Assembly (NCBI GenBank): GCA_000231825.2
Contig: JH720296.1
Coordinates: 496,001 to 560,000, forward strand
DNA from: Tetrahymena elliotti 4EA
Lineage: Eukaryota; Ciliophora; Oligohymenophorea; Hymenostomatida; Tetrahymenidae
Direction: 5' to 3'
Length of the DNA stretch: 64,000 bases
The notes under the pieces are model-generated. The model saw nothing but the letters and a program-made list of their open reading frames with translations, had not been told where the DNA came from and ran no database searches. The position numbers and the translations under genes were made by a program. This document shows, piece after piece, positions 1-12,454 of the stretch (positions are counted from its first letter, which is position 1; the number at the start of each line of letters is the position of its first letter).

Positions 1-44
1 CTCAATCTCTCTATTCATACTAACTTACAATTTAATTATTAGCT

Positions 45-515
45 TCATTTAGCTTTCAATTTCTACTCATACTCTTTTAATTATTTCATAAATCCAATGT
101 TAGGACCAGCAATTTATCTTTTTTGTTAAACTAATTTTAAGGCATCATTCAAACCAATATTATGATGTTTCATTAAATATGCCAATACTAAAGTTGTACT
201 CCTTGAGACTCCTGCAAAGCAATGTACTAAAACATTGGTTTATTTCAAATGCTCCTCAATAAATTTAACTCCTTCTTCAAAATTTTTACTAAGGTTAAAA
301 GAAGGGTCATCATTTGCTTCTATTATTTTATGTCTAAAATCTTCTGGATCATAAACTAAATTTGTATTTGAAGCTACTGTTAAAACTGCTTTTATCTATT
401 CATCATTTTCTTTTATCAAATTTTCTGCAGCCCATATATTACCTAGGTATAACTTTCCTTTTTCTTATTATCCTTCTTGTGTTTTTAAAATAAGATGCTT
501 ATCTTCTCCGAACAT
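45..515 (-). CDS. Small dual-specificity protein phosphatase
   Basis: Read with the ciliate code this is an uninterrupted 156-residue protein. Near residues 98-106 it carries HCFAGVSRS, the HCxxGxxRS signature loop of cysteine-dependent dual-specificity phosphatases; Cys99 would be the nucleophile and Arg105 would bind phosphate. An acidic Asp-Asp pair at about 69-70 sits where the general acid is expected. Family members remove phosphate from Ser/Thr and Tyr, often on MAP kinases. The length matches a stand-alone catalytic domain with no added targeting domain or signal peptide. It is divergent from the kinase gene starting at 1413, so the two share a roughly 0.9 kb upstream spacer. The start is the first in-frame ATG before the conserved core. 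Catalytic competence is inferred from motifs only and the substrate is unknown. Confidence 0.88.
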
Positions 516-1412
516 ATTGTTTGCTTTTTAAATTTAAATTATAGTGGAATCTTTGAATTGGAATTTAATTTATAAAATATTAAAATGAGTAAATTATGCT
601 TTAATATATAAAACAAGATATAATTTCAAATCAACAAATGTTAAAAAAAAGCATATATTTATCAAGTGAATAAACTGAATATTTTGTTTTTTTATTCATC
701 AAGAATAATAAATAGGTCAATTCTTTCCATAACCAGCATTTTGATACATTTTTGTTTTACTTCAAAAAAAAATAACTTTTTAAAGTTCAACATAAAATAT
801 ATAGTTTAAGAGTAAAAATTAATTTTTAAGTTCATTTGTTAGTTACAACTTTTCCTACATGAGACTTGTTTTTTCTTTTTAGAAAGTTTTTAGAATAAAT
901 TAAACAAAGAATAGCGAAGCGAATGTTTAATTAGAATGGAAAAATCATTGAAGACTAAATTTATTTTTAAAGATTTATTTTTTTATGAATTTATTGAGCT
1001 TTTCAAATTGCAGACAAATGCAACTTTCCTGAAAGCATACTTTTAGAAAAAAATAATATAATGATAAAATAATTTAATAGCATTAGGTTTAATAAAAATT
1101 TTAAAGAAATATATCAAAAAAGAGTATATAAGGTAATTAATATTCTTACCTGATTAGAAAAAAATTGTTTATGGCATATATAATCTAGAGTGTATAAATA
1201 TTTTTTAATAATTAAAGGATTGCAAAGTATGCTAATTAGATGTCAAAATAATCTGTGGGTGAGATATTAATAGTAAGTAAATAAGGATATCAAAATAATT
1301 TAATAGTTGTAATTAACTCTTTTTTTGACTTTATTTTTAGTAAGTGATATTAAGCATTTAATTCTAAAGATATCAAATATACTAATTTATATTTACAGTT
1401 TAAAGGCATATT
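516..1412. other. Divergent intergenic spacer
   Basis: AT-rich spacer between divergent genes, presumably holding both promoters. No coding segment or RNA gene was recognised. A small GC patch near 905-925 contains AGCGAAGCG, which also occurs near 32998. Confidence 0.5.
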
Positions 1413-3951
1413 ATGCAGGAATAATCAGATTTAAATCAGTAAACAGAACCCTTTATCGGGGCTGAAAGAAAAGATAACTTAGAAGAATATAAGTAAAGCG
1501 ATATATTTGATAAGGATTTGGAAGAGTTTTCCAGGCATTCTATCAAATTTTTAGAATATTGTGATTAGTAATAGGAAAATAGTGGAGAATAAAATTAGAA
1601 TAAATTTGTAATATATGATATGACTCAAGATAAAAAATATAATATGGCTAAGGATGGAGAAGAACTAAAAGAGTTGTTTTTGAAATTAAACTCATGTAAT
1701 TAAATGAAAGATTTATGGAAGACATACTGGTATTATTGATCAATTAAAATAAGTCAGTAAAGCAACATCTATTTACTAAAAAATTTAGGAAATAAGTAAT
1801 GGTAAACACAGAATTATTTTGGGATTATTGTGAAAGCGGTGAATTAGAAAAGCTTAACTAGCTTTTACAGAAGAAAATGATTAACATTAATGCGACGTGG
1901 TTTATAAAATTTATTTCTTCTCACAATTTATATTATTCCAGGATAATCTATCTATGAATCAATCTTTTTACTTCTAAGCTTATTTTGTATATTTATTGAT
2001 TTACAGAATAAGGTTTTATATTCAATTTCAACCAAAAATAGATTCATTATTTCATTTATAAAATCTTTTTCATTCCCATCATTATGAAGCATTTTAAAGA
2101 TGTATCTGGAATTAAATCATTAAGTAAAATCAGATTAAAATTAATATTTATTAATAATTTTATTAGGTCACGTGACAATTACAATGCTGCTCATTATGCT
2201 AGTATACATGGAAATAGAGATATTTTACAAAAACTTTATGAAATTGGTTGTAATTTTTAATCTGTAACTTCTTTTGGAAGAACTGTATTGCATCTATCTA
2301 GTATCAGGGGATCTTTGGAATGTGTTTAATATATATTGGAAAATAATTTATGTGATATCAATTAGCAAGATCATTCCAAGAGTACAGCTCTTCATTATGC
2401 ATCAGCTAATAATCATGACAAGATTGTCAAAATTCTTCTTGATTACAAAATTGATACATCTATTAAAAATGATTAGGGATTGTGTGCAGAAGATCTCCTA
2501 TTTGGAATTGATACTTTCAACATTTTTGAATCTTATCATAATTCTATCCTATCAAATAGTATCAGCAGCTAAGAAACTAGATTTTATTCCAAATACTCTA
2601 TAGCTGGCTCAGTTGTTCGTCCTGGGAGAAGTGATCAAGTAATGAAGCTTCTATAAAATAGCTAATAACACAAAAAATTAAGATCTTGCCTTATAAAAAG
2701 TAGTTTTATGTCAGATCAAGATATTATATCTAAAGAAGATTTTCTCTTGATTAGATAATTAGGCACAGGTGGTTTTGGTGAAGTGAATCTTGTTTAATAT
2801 ATTAAAAATAAGTAGTTCTATGCTATTAAAATTATGAGAAAAGATATGATCATTAGAAGACAAGCTGAGAAATATATTATTTCAGAAAGATAAACACTTG
2901 AAAAAGTAAAAGGTCATCCTTTTATGTGCTAACTTAATTTTGCTTTTTAGGATATGAATTACCTCTATCTGGTACTTGAATACATTTAAGGGTAAAATCT
3001 TATTCAAACACTTTAAATTCAATCTTAATTTTATTTTAAAAAAGTGAAGACTTAAGCAAGCTTCTTTTCAGAGAAGATAGTTTAGAAGAAGATGTAACAA
3101 GGCTGTATATTGCAGAGCTTGTTTTAGCTATTGAATTTCTTCATAATAAAGGAATTATATATAGAGATTTAAAACCAGAAAATGTTCTTATAGACATAGA
3201 TGGTCATATTAAGCTTGTAGATTTTGGTTTAGTAAAAACAGGATTAAATAGAAGAAGTAAAACGAAATCTTTCTGTGGTACTCCTTCATACTTATCCCCA
3301 GAAATGATCAAGTAAAAAGGACATAATCATGCAGTAGATTGGTATGGTGTTGGTATTCTTACTTATGAGCTGATATATGGAGAAAATCCATTCTAGGGAA
3401 ATGATGCTAAATAAATATTCAATAATGTGTAAAATAAGAGATTAAACAAGCCTTCACGATTATCACAAGAAGGATGGGACTTCATTTAAAAGGTAAAAAA
3501 TAAATTTAAATAGATCAAATCTTTAATCTAATAAATAAATAATGAATTAAAGTTAATGTGTAAAGACCCTTCAAAAAGATTAGGCACACACAGTTCTGAT
3601 GAAGTGAAAAATCATCCATGGTTTAAATACATAAATTGGAATGATGTTTATTAAAAGTAAATTTTAAATAAAAATCATTACTAAAAAAATATTGAATTAT
3701 TAAATTAAAATTTCTTTAGGAAATTGAAAGTGCCACTCTATTCATATATGAAAGATAACTTCTTGCAAAACATTTTAAAAAATATGAATTAAAATGCAGA
3801 GAGATAAAGATAATAATAAAATTATGATGATTTTGAATTTGAAGAAATTGAAATTCAACAATCAACAACTACTGTCCAAACAGATTTAGCTTAATCTATT
3901 GGAAATGACCCTACCTAAGCACCTTATTTTTACAACTGGACTTTCTTTTGA
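1413..3951 (+). CDS. Ankyrin-repeat AGC-type protein kinase
   Basis: Five exons were chained: 1413-1695, 1758-1899, 2167-2991, 3045-3492 and 3553-3951. They total 2097 nt, giving 698 residues with all phases consistent. The N-terminal half has ankyrin-type repeats (for example [15 protein letters not shown] and [20 protein letters not shown]). The C-terminal half is a complete kinase domain: glycine loop GTGGFGEV, lysine in AIKIMRK, catalytic RDLKPEN, DFG, and an activation segment [10 protein letters not shown] of the AGC type. A C-tail follows, ending in an aromatic FYNWTFF stretch that resembles an AGC hydrophobic motif. A soluble Ser/Thr kinase with an ankyrin interaction region is inferred. 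The second intron (1900-2166) is long for this window and was placed by joining the two halves of an ankyrin repeat. Kinase identity is firm; subfamily and substrate are not. Confidence 0.85.
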
Positions 3952-4032
3952 ATCATAGTAGAAATAAATATTTTAAACAAACAAAAAAATCAATGAATTT
4001 TTCTTAATTTATTAAAAAAACTATAATATTAC

Positions 4033-4232
4033 TACAAAATGTAATAAATATAATAACAAATTAATTTATTAGATCTAATATAATATTCAAATACCAATCA
4101 ATCAAATAAATCCTTCAACCCTATACCAACTAATAGAAATTTTTATAATTTTAATTTTGAAATTTAAATATATTTTTCTCAATATTTTTCTTTGTAATTT
4201 AGAAATCATCTTTTTTATTTATTTATTTGTTC
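4033..4232 (+). repeat. Diverged direct repeat, copy 1
   Basis: Shares an ordered series of words with 4505-4712: TACAAAATGTAATAAATA, then an AATTAATTTATTAGA block, an AATCAATCAA-like block, CTTTGTA.TTTAGAAAT and an ATTTATT..TTTGTT end. Word order and spacing are kept, which low complexity alone does not explain. Confidence 0.55.
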
Positions 4233-4504
4233 CTCCGTTAAGATATTTATTCATATATTTTGCTTAGCTTCTATTACTTAAATTTACAGAATATAATTCA
4301 AACTCTCACTTTTTTTATTTTAATAAGAAACTGATATTCTATAAATTAACAAAAAATATCTTAGCAAGTTTAGTTAAAAATTTAGTTAATCCTATCCAAC
4401 CACTTTATTTTTTAAATTGCACTCTTATTAAAATAAAATATTTAAGATAAAGCATACATATAGACTAATTTTTGTTAATTTATGAATAAAATGATAATGT
4501 ACTA

Positions 4505-4712
4505 TACAAAATGTAATAAATAAAATATAAATTAATTTATTAGACATAATAATAATCAAAAAATCAGTCAACCAATCAATGAATTAAATAAATCTTCAAA
4601 GGATATTCAACTAACTATCATAAATTTTATTCAATTAAAAACTTTAGATCTATTTTTCATTGCATTTCTTTGTATTTAGAAATGATAATCTTTTAAATAT
4701 TTATTGATTTGT
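4505..4712 (+). repeat. Diverged direct repeat, copy 2
   Basis: Second copy of the repeat at 4033-4232, offset by about 472 bp in the same orientation, with the same word order and scattered substitutions and small indels. No terminal inverted repeats or target-site duplication were seen. Confidence 0.55.
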
Positions 4713-4795
4713 TAATAGATGGTAATAAATAATTTTAAAAGAATTAAATCATATCTGATATTGGTTTTATTTATATTCAAGAGTTAATCTATTTA

Positions 4796-6637
4796 TCAGA
4801 CATTCCACATTGAAAATATACTAGGATCTTGATAAGGATCATTTGTAAAGAGTATAGGCTGACAAATTTTATAATCTTCAAATTCTGATTCAATATCTTT
4901 TTTCTCTCCATCAAATTCAGTTTAATTTATATTGATATCTGTTGGGTTATCACCTTTTCTATTTCTTCCTATATTTTATTTTACATTTTTTAATTTAAAA
5001 TTTAATGGTTGACTTTTTACTTGAGGCTAAAAGCTTGCTTCTAACATCTTTACTAACTTAGTTGGTTTTTAAAGCACGCCTTAAAAGCTAAATGTTAACT
5101 GCTCCCATTTCTGTATTAATACTAAATTATTTTAAAAAATTTTATTTATCATCTATTTTATTATTTTAAAATAATAAATACCCTTAAATATCTCCTAAGC
5201 TTTCTAGAGATTCATTATCTTCATGCAAAACTTTAACCAAAGCCTCAGCTCCCTCTGGACCTATAGGATTATATGATACATCTACTTCAAACAAAACTTA
5301 ATTAACTTTTAATGTTTCAGCCAACTCAAAAGCAAATTAATTTTTCATATGATTATGAGAGAGATTAACATGTGCTATTGTTATATTATCTCTTAATGCC
5401 TTTGCTAGTGCTATACCAGAAATACTGTCAAGTGCATTGTGACTTAAATCCAACTTAACAAGTGTTTTATTTTTTTAAATTCCTTTCCTGATAGAGTAAA
5501 TCTACTCTAACGAAAGATAGCTATATTAAAAGTTCAAGTTAATCAGATGTAATTTATCATTTTCAAGTGCTGTTTAAATATTTTATATGGCAGTTTTTGT
5601 TATTCTTGAGTCTATCAAGCCAAAGCTTGTCAAATTATGATTTGTATGTATTAATCTTGTTATTTATTCTGACTAAGCAAAAGTCTTATTTGTAACATCT
5701 GGAGTGTTAGCATCCATGCATATATGAAATAAATTTTATTACTTTCTCAAACCAGCAACTAAATGAGTAATACTAATATCATCTCTTCCAAATCTATTTC
5801 TTGAGATACTATGTATGATTGAATAAATAAAAATATTAATATGCAATTTTTTAGATATTGCTTGAGATGTTGATTTAATTGAAAATATTACTCTAACCAT
5901 TCAAGATGCTAACTGGATGTTTTTAGCAAATTAGCAATAGCCATGCCTGCTGATCTTCCCATTTCATTTCTTGATAAATCAATTTTTTTAATTTAAGTTA
6001 GATTAAACATAATAGTTAATTCATCAGTATATGTATCATTAATTCCATTATTTTATAATGTTAAGCTATATAAACATCTCATATCTTAAACTGAGTCAAG
6101 CAATTCCTTTAAACCACTTTTACTGAATTACTAATTTTGAAATAAAATATATTAATTCAATCTCTACTATTACAAAAAAAAGATAAATAAATACCCTAAA
6201 AGCAAAATTTGATAGATTTATTGATTCCAACATGTGCTATGGATTTTAAGGATCAAACGATGTACTTAAATTTAACTTGCCCTCTATTAATAATAATACC
6301 AATAAAAAATTAAATTTCGCTTCCAAACAATTGAAATTTATATACTTCCTGTGCCTTTTTTCTTATTCAACTCAGGAGGAATTTTAGAAGGCAATCCTAA
6401 CTATAAGAGGGCTTGCAAAAATGTTAATTGAGAATCTGTTTATTCAATAGTATACTTTTTAGATTCCTCCTCACTTTCCATAATTGGTGCATTTTATACT
6501 GATACATTTAAAAATTTATTCAATGACTAAGGAATATCAGGATCATGACCTGTTGAGTTTCTAAATTTAATTCTAAGATAGTCTATAATTTTTTATTGCT
6601 CTAAAAGCTAGATCTACAAATTGTTAAATTGAGACAT
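4796..6637 (-). CDS. Leucine-rich-repeat protein, RNase-inhibitor type
   Basis: Multi-exon gene whose exons join in phase across several AT-rich GT...AG introns. The body consists of repeats of the long ribonuclease-inhibitor type, for example LVKLDLSHNALDSISGIALA, IAHVNLSHNHMKNQFAFELA and FEVDVSYNPIGPEGAEALV. The N-terminal ~120 residues are polar and lack a signal peptide. After the repeats comes a basic stretch, and the protein ends in an acidic, aromatic tail before TGA at 4796-4798. Such repeats make a curved interaction surface; the closest known architecture is the LRRC34/LRRC74-like class, but I cannot assign orthology. The two introns near the C-terminus were placed because only that splicing reaches the acidic tail. 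A cytosolic scaffold or adaptor role is inferred. Confidence 0.8.
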
Positions 6638-7662
6638 TTTATTCTAAAAAAAATAAAAATTTTATCTTCTACTATTAAAAATTTTAACAATCTAAATTGA
6701 AATAAGAAATAATTAATATTTAAAATCTGTTTCAAATAGTTTAGATATATTATTTAACTTTCAACACATAATACCATTCATATCCATCATCTATCTTTTT
6801 TAAACAAAAACCTTCTTTTTTAAAATATTTTTCTAAAATTTTATTTTTTTAAAAATTATTTTTTTTATTTTAATCACCGCTTACAATTTTTATTTTTTTA
6901 TTAAATATTTAAGAGAGATCTTACCAAATAAAGAATTTTTACTTAAAATAACATTTACTTTGTAATAATCTTTGATGTATCTCAAAATTGGATTTGCTTC
7001 AATCGGATTTTGTATTTACACAATTAAAACAAAATTGATTGTAACTCCCTAAGATTTGATTCATAAAATACAACTCAAAAGAGGTTGAAAGAAATTTTAG
7101 TTTACTTTTTTGAATAATTAAAAGATTATTTTGCACCATAATAAATTATGACTAAATTGATCCTTACTGAGCCAATTACCACTAGAATTAATAAGTTAAT
7201 ATTCAAAGAAAAAAGATATATTAAAAATATTAGATTTTATTTGATTAATATTTGATATCTGTCATAAATATAAATTTGGTTACGGAGTAATAATATCAAA
7301 AGAGAGAGTAAAAAAATATAATGATAAAAAATTAGTATAGATAAGCAGAAATTAATTCAAATTTTAGAGAGAGTGAGTGAGTTATTATTCATGCTTAGTT
7401 AAAATATTTACTTAAAGTATGCAACTCAGTCAAAGAATAAGTAAATTATAATATCTAGAAATGAAGAGAGTTAATATATTTATTATAGATTGTATTTTAG
7501 TAAAAATTAATTTTTAATTTGAAGAAATAACAACTCATCTTAGTAGCTATTGAAGAAATAAAAAGATAACAATCGCAAATAATTAAAAATTTTTTATTAG
7601 TTAGTCAATATTGAAAAAATAATCAAAAACATTAAAAATTACCTAATATATTATAAAAATAA
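6638..7662. other. Divergent intergenic spacer
   Basis: About 1 kb of AT-rich sequence between divergent genes. I see no gene or repeat in it; the promoters of both neighbours presumably lie here. Confidence 0.5.
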
Positions 7663-10631
7663 ATGAATAGGAAGCAAGTTAATTATTCACCAGGGATGAA
7701 CTTAAATTATAGTTAGCATCCTCTTACACAAAGCGCTTTATAAGTAAATAACAATACATTAGGATTGAATAATAGATAATAGCCTTTAACAAATTTGAAT
7801 TCACCTATGCAGCCATATCCTATTAACTACCATAATAGGACTATAAATCAGTAAAAATAGTAACTAATGCATAATCAATAGTAACTTATGAATTTTGGGG
7901 GAAGAAATTATAAATTGGGAAATGCAGAATTTGATTATTAGGGAGATTAGAAGTATAAAAATAAATCAAAAACATCATTAGATTAGTACCAAAACTCAGG
8001 TAAATATGCTCTATCACCATTTCCAGTATTGTCAGTTTAGTTTGATATTGGCAATATTATAAAATGATACTGAAATTATTTCAAAAAATTGATAAATAAC
8101 TAAATTTATTATGAAATAGCATTAACACCAAAGCAGATCAGCTTGCTAGATAAGATAGAAAATATCAAAAAGTAAATAAAAATATATTAGATATAGCATA
8201 ATTTAACTAGAAAATGTTTTAATATTAGTAGAAAAGGAGGATACACTGATGAAAAATCATAAAAATTCCCTCCTTTATCTCACCTTTAGTTTCCAAATTT
8301 GCACTCTTATGTAGAAGAAAAACCGATGTCAGAAGGAAATAAACAAATTATTCAGCATGGAATGAATCCTAGTTTTAATCAGAAAAATGGAATGGTCAAC
8401 ACATTTAATGCATATCGCAAAGAAAATGACAATATATCTATAAGAAACCCTTACATCTAAAATAACCCTTATAACAAAGGTAAAAAAGATCTTAATCCTT
8501 ATATGTAAATTAACCAGCAAAATATTTACTTTTTATTTTTAAAAAAGCTTCAATTGATGCATATAATAAGGGTGGAAATATTAGTAATATATAAAAGCTT
8601 CCTAAGCTAGATAATACACCTAATAATATCAATAATAATAGTAATAATAATTAGTATCACCAAAATTCTCCTCCTATGTAAATAGTTCTTTTAATCAAGC
8701 AAATATTTAATTTTGATTCATAAGATAAGTTTTTGATAAAACAGTAAAAAATAAAGAATTTTAAGCAATCAAACAATTAAACAAATACAAATCTAAAAAT
8801 AAGAAAAACAGAAAAAAAGGAAAATTATAAAAAAAAAATATTTGTTTACAATTTTTAATTATTTAAGATTGGAATTGAAGTTGAATAGCAAAAATTTAAT
8901 AAATTGATTAATTAATGTACACAAAACAGAAGAAATCATTTTTCATATTAGATTATTTATTCTTTTTATTTTGAATTTTTATTTATTTAAATAAATAGGG
9001 CACAAGATGAAAATGTTGTTGACAAAAGAAAAAAATTCACTTCTTATGATATTAATGTTCATAATTCTTAATTATTAAATAAGATGATGGAGAATCCATC
9101 AAATCCTCCAACGTAAATTTTATCTAAACAAAAATTGAATTATTTTTTAAAAAAACTCTTATGTTAATTTTAATAGAACAATGAATCAAAATCATAATTC
9201 ATCTGCAAACTTAATAAACACCAATAATCAAAATAATATTTTAAAACCTTATTAAAATACTTTATCACCTATAAAGAAGTATGGTATGACTCCATCTAGA
9301 TATACTCCTGATAAATAAAACTTAGGAGCAACTAATAACTTTAATGGCTAGCCCAGTTAATTCAAAGAAGAAGCAAATGTAATTTCAAAGTGATACAATT
9401 TAAATATTAAATTTTATGTTTGTAAATAAAAAAGGTTACATCAAATTAAATGTTTAGATATGCTATGAAAACTAAGGCTGGATGCACTATTAACAAGGTT
9501 ACTAAAACTAATTAAGACTCAGCAATTGTTAATCCTAAAATTCTATCTGACATCAATATTTATTAGTTTGCTGTTGGTGATGGCCATGGTAATATATTTA
9601 TTTAGAAGAAATTAAAATTTTAATAATTTCTTTACAAAAGGCTTAAATGGTCATTTAGTTTCTCAATTAATTAAGAAAAATCTACCAAAAAATGTTCATA
9701 AATTCTTGAAACCTGATGACTATTCTCCAGATAATATTAAAAATGCCGTTAGCAGAGGTTTTTATACTACTAATCATGAAATATTTGCAGCTGATTTTGA
9801 TTGTAATCTAAGTGGATCAACTTTGATATCTGTCTTTATCCATGAAAACAAGTTATACTGTGCTAATGTTGGTGATTCAAGAGCAGTAATAGGTAAGTAA
9901 AAACCTAACACAGCAGGGTTTAAGGCCCATCCACTTTCTACCGATCATAAACCATCCTTAGAAAGAGAAAGATTAAGAATCATAAAAAATGGAGGACGTG
10001 TAGATTGTTAAAGAGGTAAAATACTTTTTGCTGTTTTAGTTTGTTTTAAAATAGATTTTTATTTGAAGGATTAAAATATTTATTTTCAAATTAGATTTCA
10101 CTGGATAACCCTTAGGACCATTAAGAGTTTGGCTATAAAGTATGGATCTTCCAGGATTAGCTATGACAAGAAGTATGGGTGATAAAGTTGGCGTTTAAGC
10201 TGGTGTTATTGCAGAGCCAGGTATAAAATAAATAAATTAAAGGTAGATAAATATGTTAAATAAATATTTTTAATATTAGAAATTGAAGAAATGGAAATCA
10301 CAGAAGAAGATAAGTTTATGATAGTAGCCTCAGATGGTGTTTGGGAATATCTATCTGATTAGGAAGTAAATATCTAGAATAAATAATTCAATAACTCAAT
10401 ATTTAAAAATAAATTAGGTTATCAAATTTGTTGGATAGTTCTATGAAAGAGGCTTAATAGAGTAAGCTGCAGAGAAGTTAATAACTGAATCTACAAATGC
10501 ATGGAAAAGAGTAAATAAATTCAGATATTTTGAAAAATGTATTTATTTAGGTTTTTTTTTGTAAATAGGAAAGTTTAGTAAGAGATGATATCACTTGCAT
10601 AGTTGTCTTCTTTAATCATAAAAAGGTTTGA
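7663..10631 (+). CDS. PP2C-type protein phosphatase with Asn/Gln-rich N-terminus
   Basis: Multi-exon gene; the first intron is 8000-8119 and others were placed from phase. The N-terminal ~350 residues are Asn/Gln/Pro-rich and look disordered. The C-terminal part is a PPM/PP2C catalytic domain: KTKAGC with NQDS, the metal-binding GDGHG, SGSTLISVF, ANVGDSRAV, LSTDHKP, GLAMTRSMGD, VASDGVWEYL and the final RDDITCIVVFF. All acidic metal ligands are present, so an active Mg/Mn-dependent Ser/Thr phosphatase is expected. The glycine-rich PLGPLRVWL segment before LAMTRS resembles plant and protist PP2C members. The domain is interrupted by at least five introns, each restoring frame and motif spacing. 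Splicing inside the low-complexity N-terminus between 8150 and 9120 is uncertain. Stop TGA is at 10629-10631. Confidence 0.88.
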
Positions 10632-10915
10632 ACAATTTTAATCAACAAATAAACAAAAAACAAAGAAAAGTAAAAAACTAAAAAAACTAATGATTAGTCA
10701 ATCGATTAACCTAAACTTATAATTAATAGAATGATTTACTATTCTTTTCAATAAAACTAAATTAAAATTAAAAATCATAATACATAACGCATAATCACAT
10801 CTCAGGAATATCTAATAAATATTTCATTTTTGAATTTAAAAAAACAATAAAAAGTTTTTCCTAACGGTAAAATTATTAAAGAGTTTATATCTACATACCT
10901 ATCTTTAAATAGATA

Positions 10916-11076
10916 AAATAATAATGATTAAAGTCTGTGAATGCTATCTAAGCTTACAATAGATTTATCTTTCTTCATATGTTTCCTTCCTAAACTATTA
11001 ATAATATTTTAATTATAATTATAGTAATTTCTTATAATAAGTTGTTTCTTTATTTATATTATTTATTTGTTTAAGA
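10916..11076 (+). repeat. Diverged direct repeat, copy 1
   Basis: Matches 11167-11298 in order: AATAATGAT.AAA, then CTATTA.CAATATTTTA-like and finally GTTGTTTCTTTATTTATATT. Same orientation, offset by about 220-250 bp. Confidence 0.5.
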
Positions 11077-11166
11077 CTTTACTTATTAAACCAATACAGT
11101 TGACTTCACTTCTAGTCAATTATTTCATTTACCATTAATTAATTTTCAGAAGGTTTAAAAACAAAT

Positions 11167-11298
11167 AAAACAATAATGATCAAAAGTTTTTAGAACTATA
11201 TTCTCAGACTTATTCCCTCCATATGCTATTAGCAATATTTTATTATAATTAAATTTAATTAGTTGTTTCTTTATTTATATTAATTATTTGTTTAAATG
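11167..11298 (+). repeat. Diverged direct repeat, copy 2
   Basis: Second copy of the repeat at 10916-11076, slightly shorter, with the best conserved block at its 3' end (GTTGTTTCTTTATTTATATT followed by ATTTGTTTAA). Confidence 0.5.
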
Positions 11299-11769
11299 GT
11301 TTAGCTGTTCTCTGAAATTATATTACTACCATTTGATTATCTTAATAACTGCTTTAAGACAATTTTACAAGTCTTAAAGAAATTTATTGAATTAGATTTT
11401 TTTTTACAAAAATATTTCTTTGATAAATTCACAAAAAAATGATTTTTTAAATAATTTGACTGTTTTTACATACTAAATTTTTGCTAATATTTTAATTGTT
11501 TTATTTTAAAATTGAATGAATTGATATATTTAGAGTAATTGTAAATGAATTAAGACATATAATGTTTTAGACTAAGAAACTTTAAAAGGTAATATTTTAT
11601 TAAATATCAATTTTTATTTAAATCCAAACATTTATTTTGAAAAATAAAAGAATCACAAATTCTTTAAAGAGTGAGCAGTTTTAATAAAGCAGCAGTATTA
11701 TAATTAAAGTTAAAAAATTAATTATTTGAAAAAAATATCTAAGAATTAAATAAAAAGGTTTGATTTAAA

Positions 11770-12454
11770 ATGGCTTCTAAAAAGCAAAAGAAGGAGATTA
11801 CAACAACCGTGAACAATGAAGAACACTTCATGGGTTTTTATAATGAAAACAATAAAAAGCTTATTGGTAACTAATTTATCAGATATCTAAGAATTAGCTG
11901 AATTTGTAGATTAATCTTTTGTGAATTAATTTTATCAATAACAATTATATAGTTGTTGATGTTTATCCTGGATGGTCTGGTCCATGCACTGCAATGTATC
12001 CCACCTATAATTAATTAATGATTAGCATTGATGATTTTGAAAAAAGAATTGATATCTTATTAGTAATTTATTACCATAAGCATTTTTTAAATCCTGATTT
12101 AGATTTAGTGGAAATTAATATTCTTTTCTATATAAAAAAAGCTTGACCAAGATAAATTAGTTAATTATAAAAATGACAAATTTAGTAAATTTTTAGAAGA
12201 TTTTGCATATGAATATGTTATAAAAATCTTTTTTTTTAAATTAAAATAGATGCAACCTGTTAGCCAAAATTCTTATTTATTTCTGTAATTTATTTTTATT
12301 TTATTTTAGAAATTCATATAAAATTTTGTAACTATTTTATTATAACATCAACAATAACTATAATTAGGAAGGAAAGATTATTGATGAAGTTTTAGGTACA
12401 AATATTCCAGTCTTCATAGAAAAAGTTAACAAATATATTCCTTTGTCATATTGA
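11770..12454 (+). CDS. Single-domain thioredoxin-like protein, NME8/NME9 type
   Basis: Five exons (11770-11866, 11953-12062, 12142-12184, 12250-12284, 12368-12454) give 372 nt and 123 residues with every phase matching. The start MASKKQKKE is followed by VVDVYPGWSGPCTAMYP, then CQPKFLF and EGKIIDEVLGTNIP. This order matches the thioredoxin domain of axonemal dynein-associated thioredoxin-NDK proteins (human NME8/NME9): VIDVY.xWCGPC, then CEPxFLF, then GKI. Those members carry NDK domains after the thioredoxin; here the protein stops after the thioredoxin fold. The active-site motif is WSGPC, so the first, nucleophilic Cys is Ser and ordinary disulfide reductase activity is unlikely. A structural role in cilia is inferred by family resemblance. 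Intron 12285-12367 was chosen because it joins CQPKFLFIS directly to EGKIIDEV, as in the family. Confidence 0.78.

Larger units (their letters stand above)
3952..4795. other. Convergent intergenic spacer with diverged repeats
   Basis: Spacer between the 3' ends of two convergent genes. It holds two diverged copies of a roughly 200-bp sequence, listed separately. No coding potential was recognised. Confidence 0.55.
10632..11769. other. Intergenic spacer with diverged repeats
   Basis: Spacer between two plus-strand genes. It contains two diverged direct copies of a 130-160 bp sequence, listed separately. No coding segment was recognised. Confidence 0.5.
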
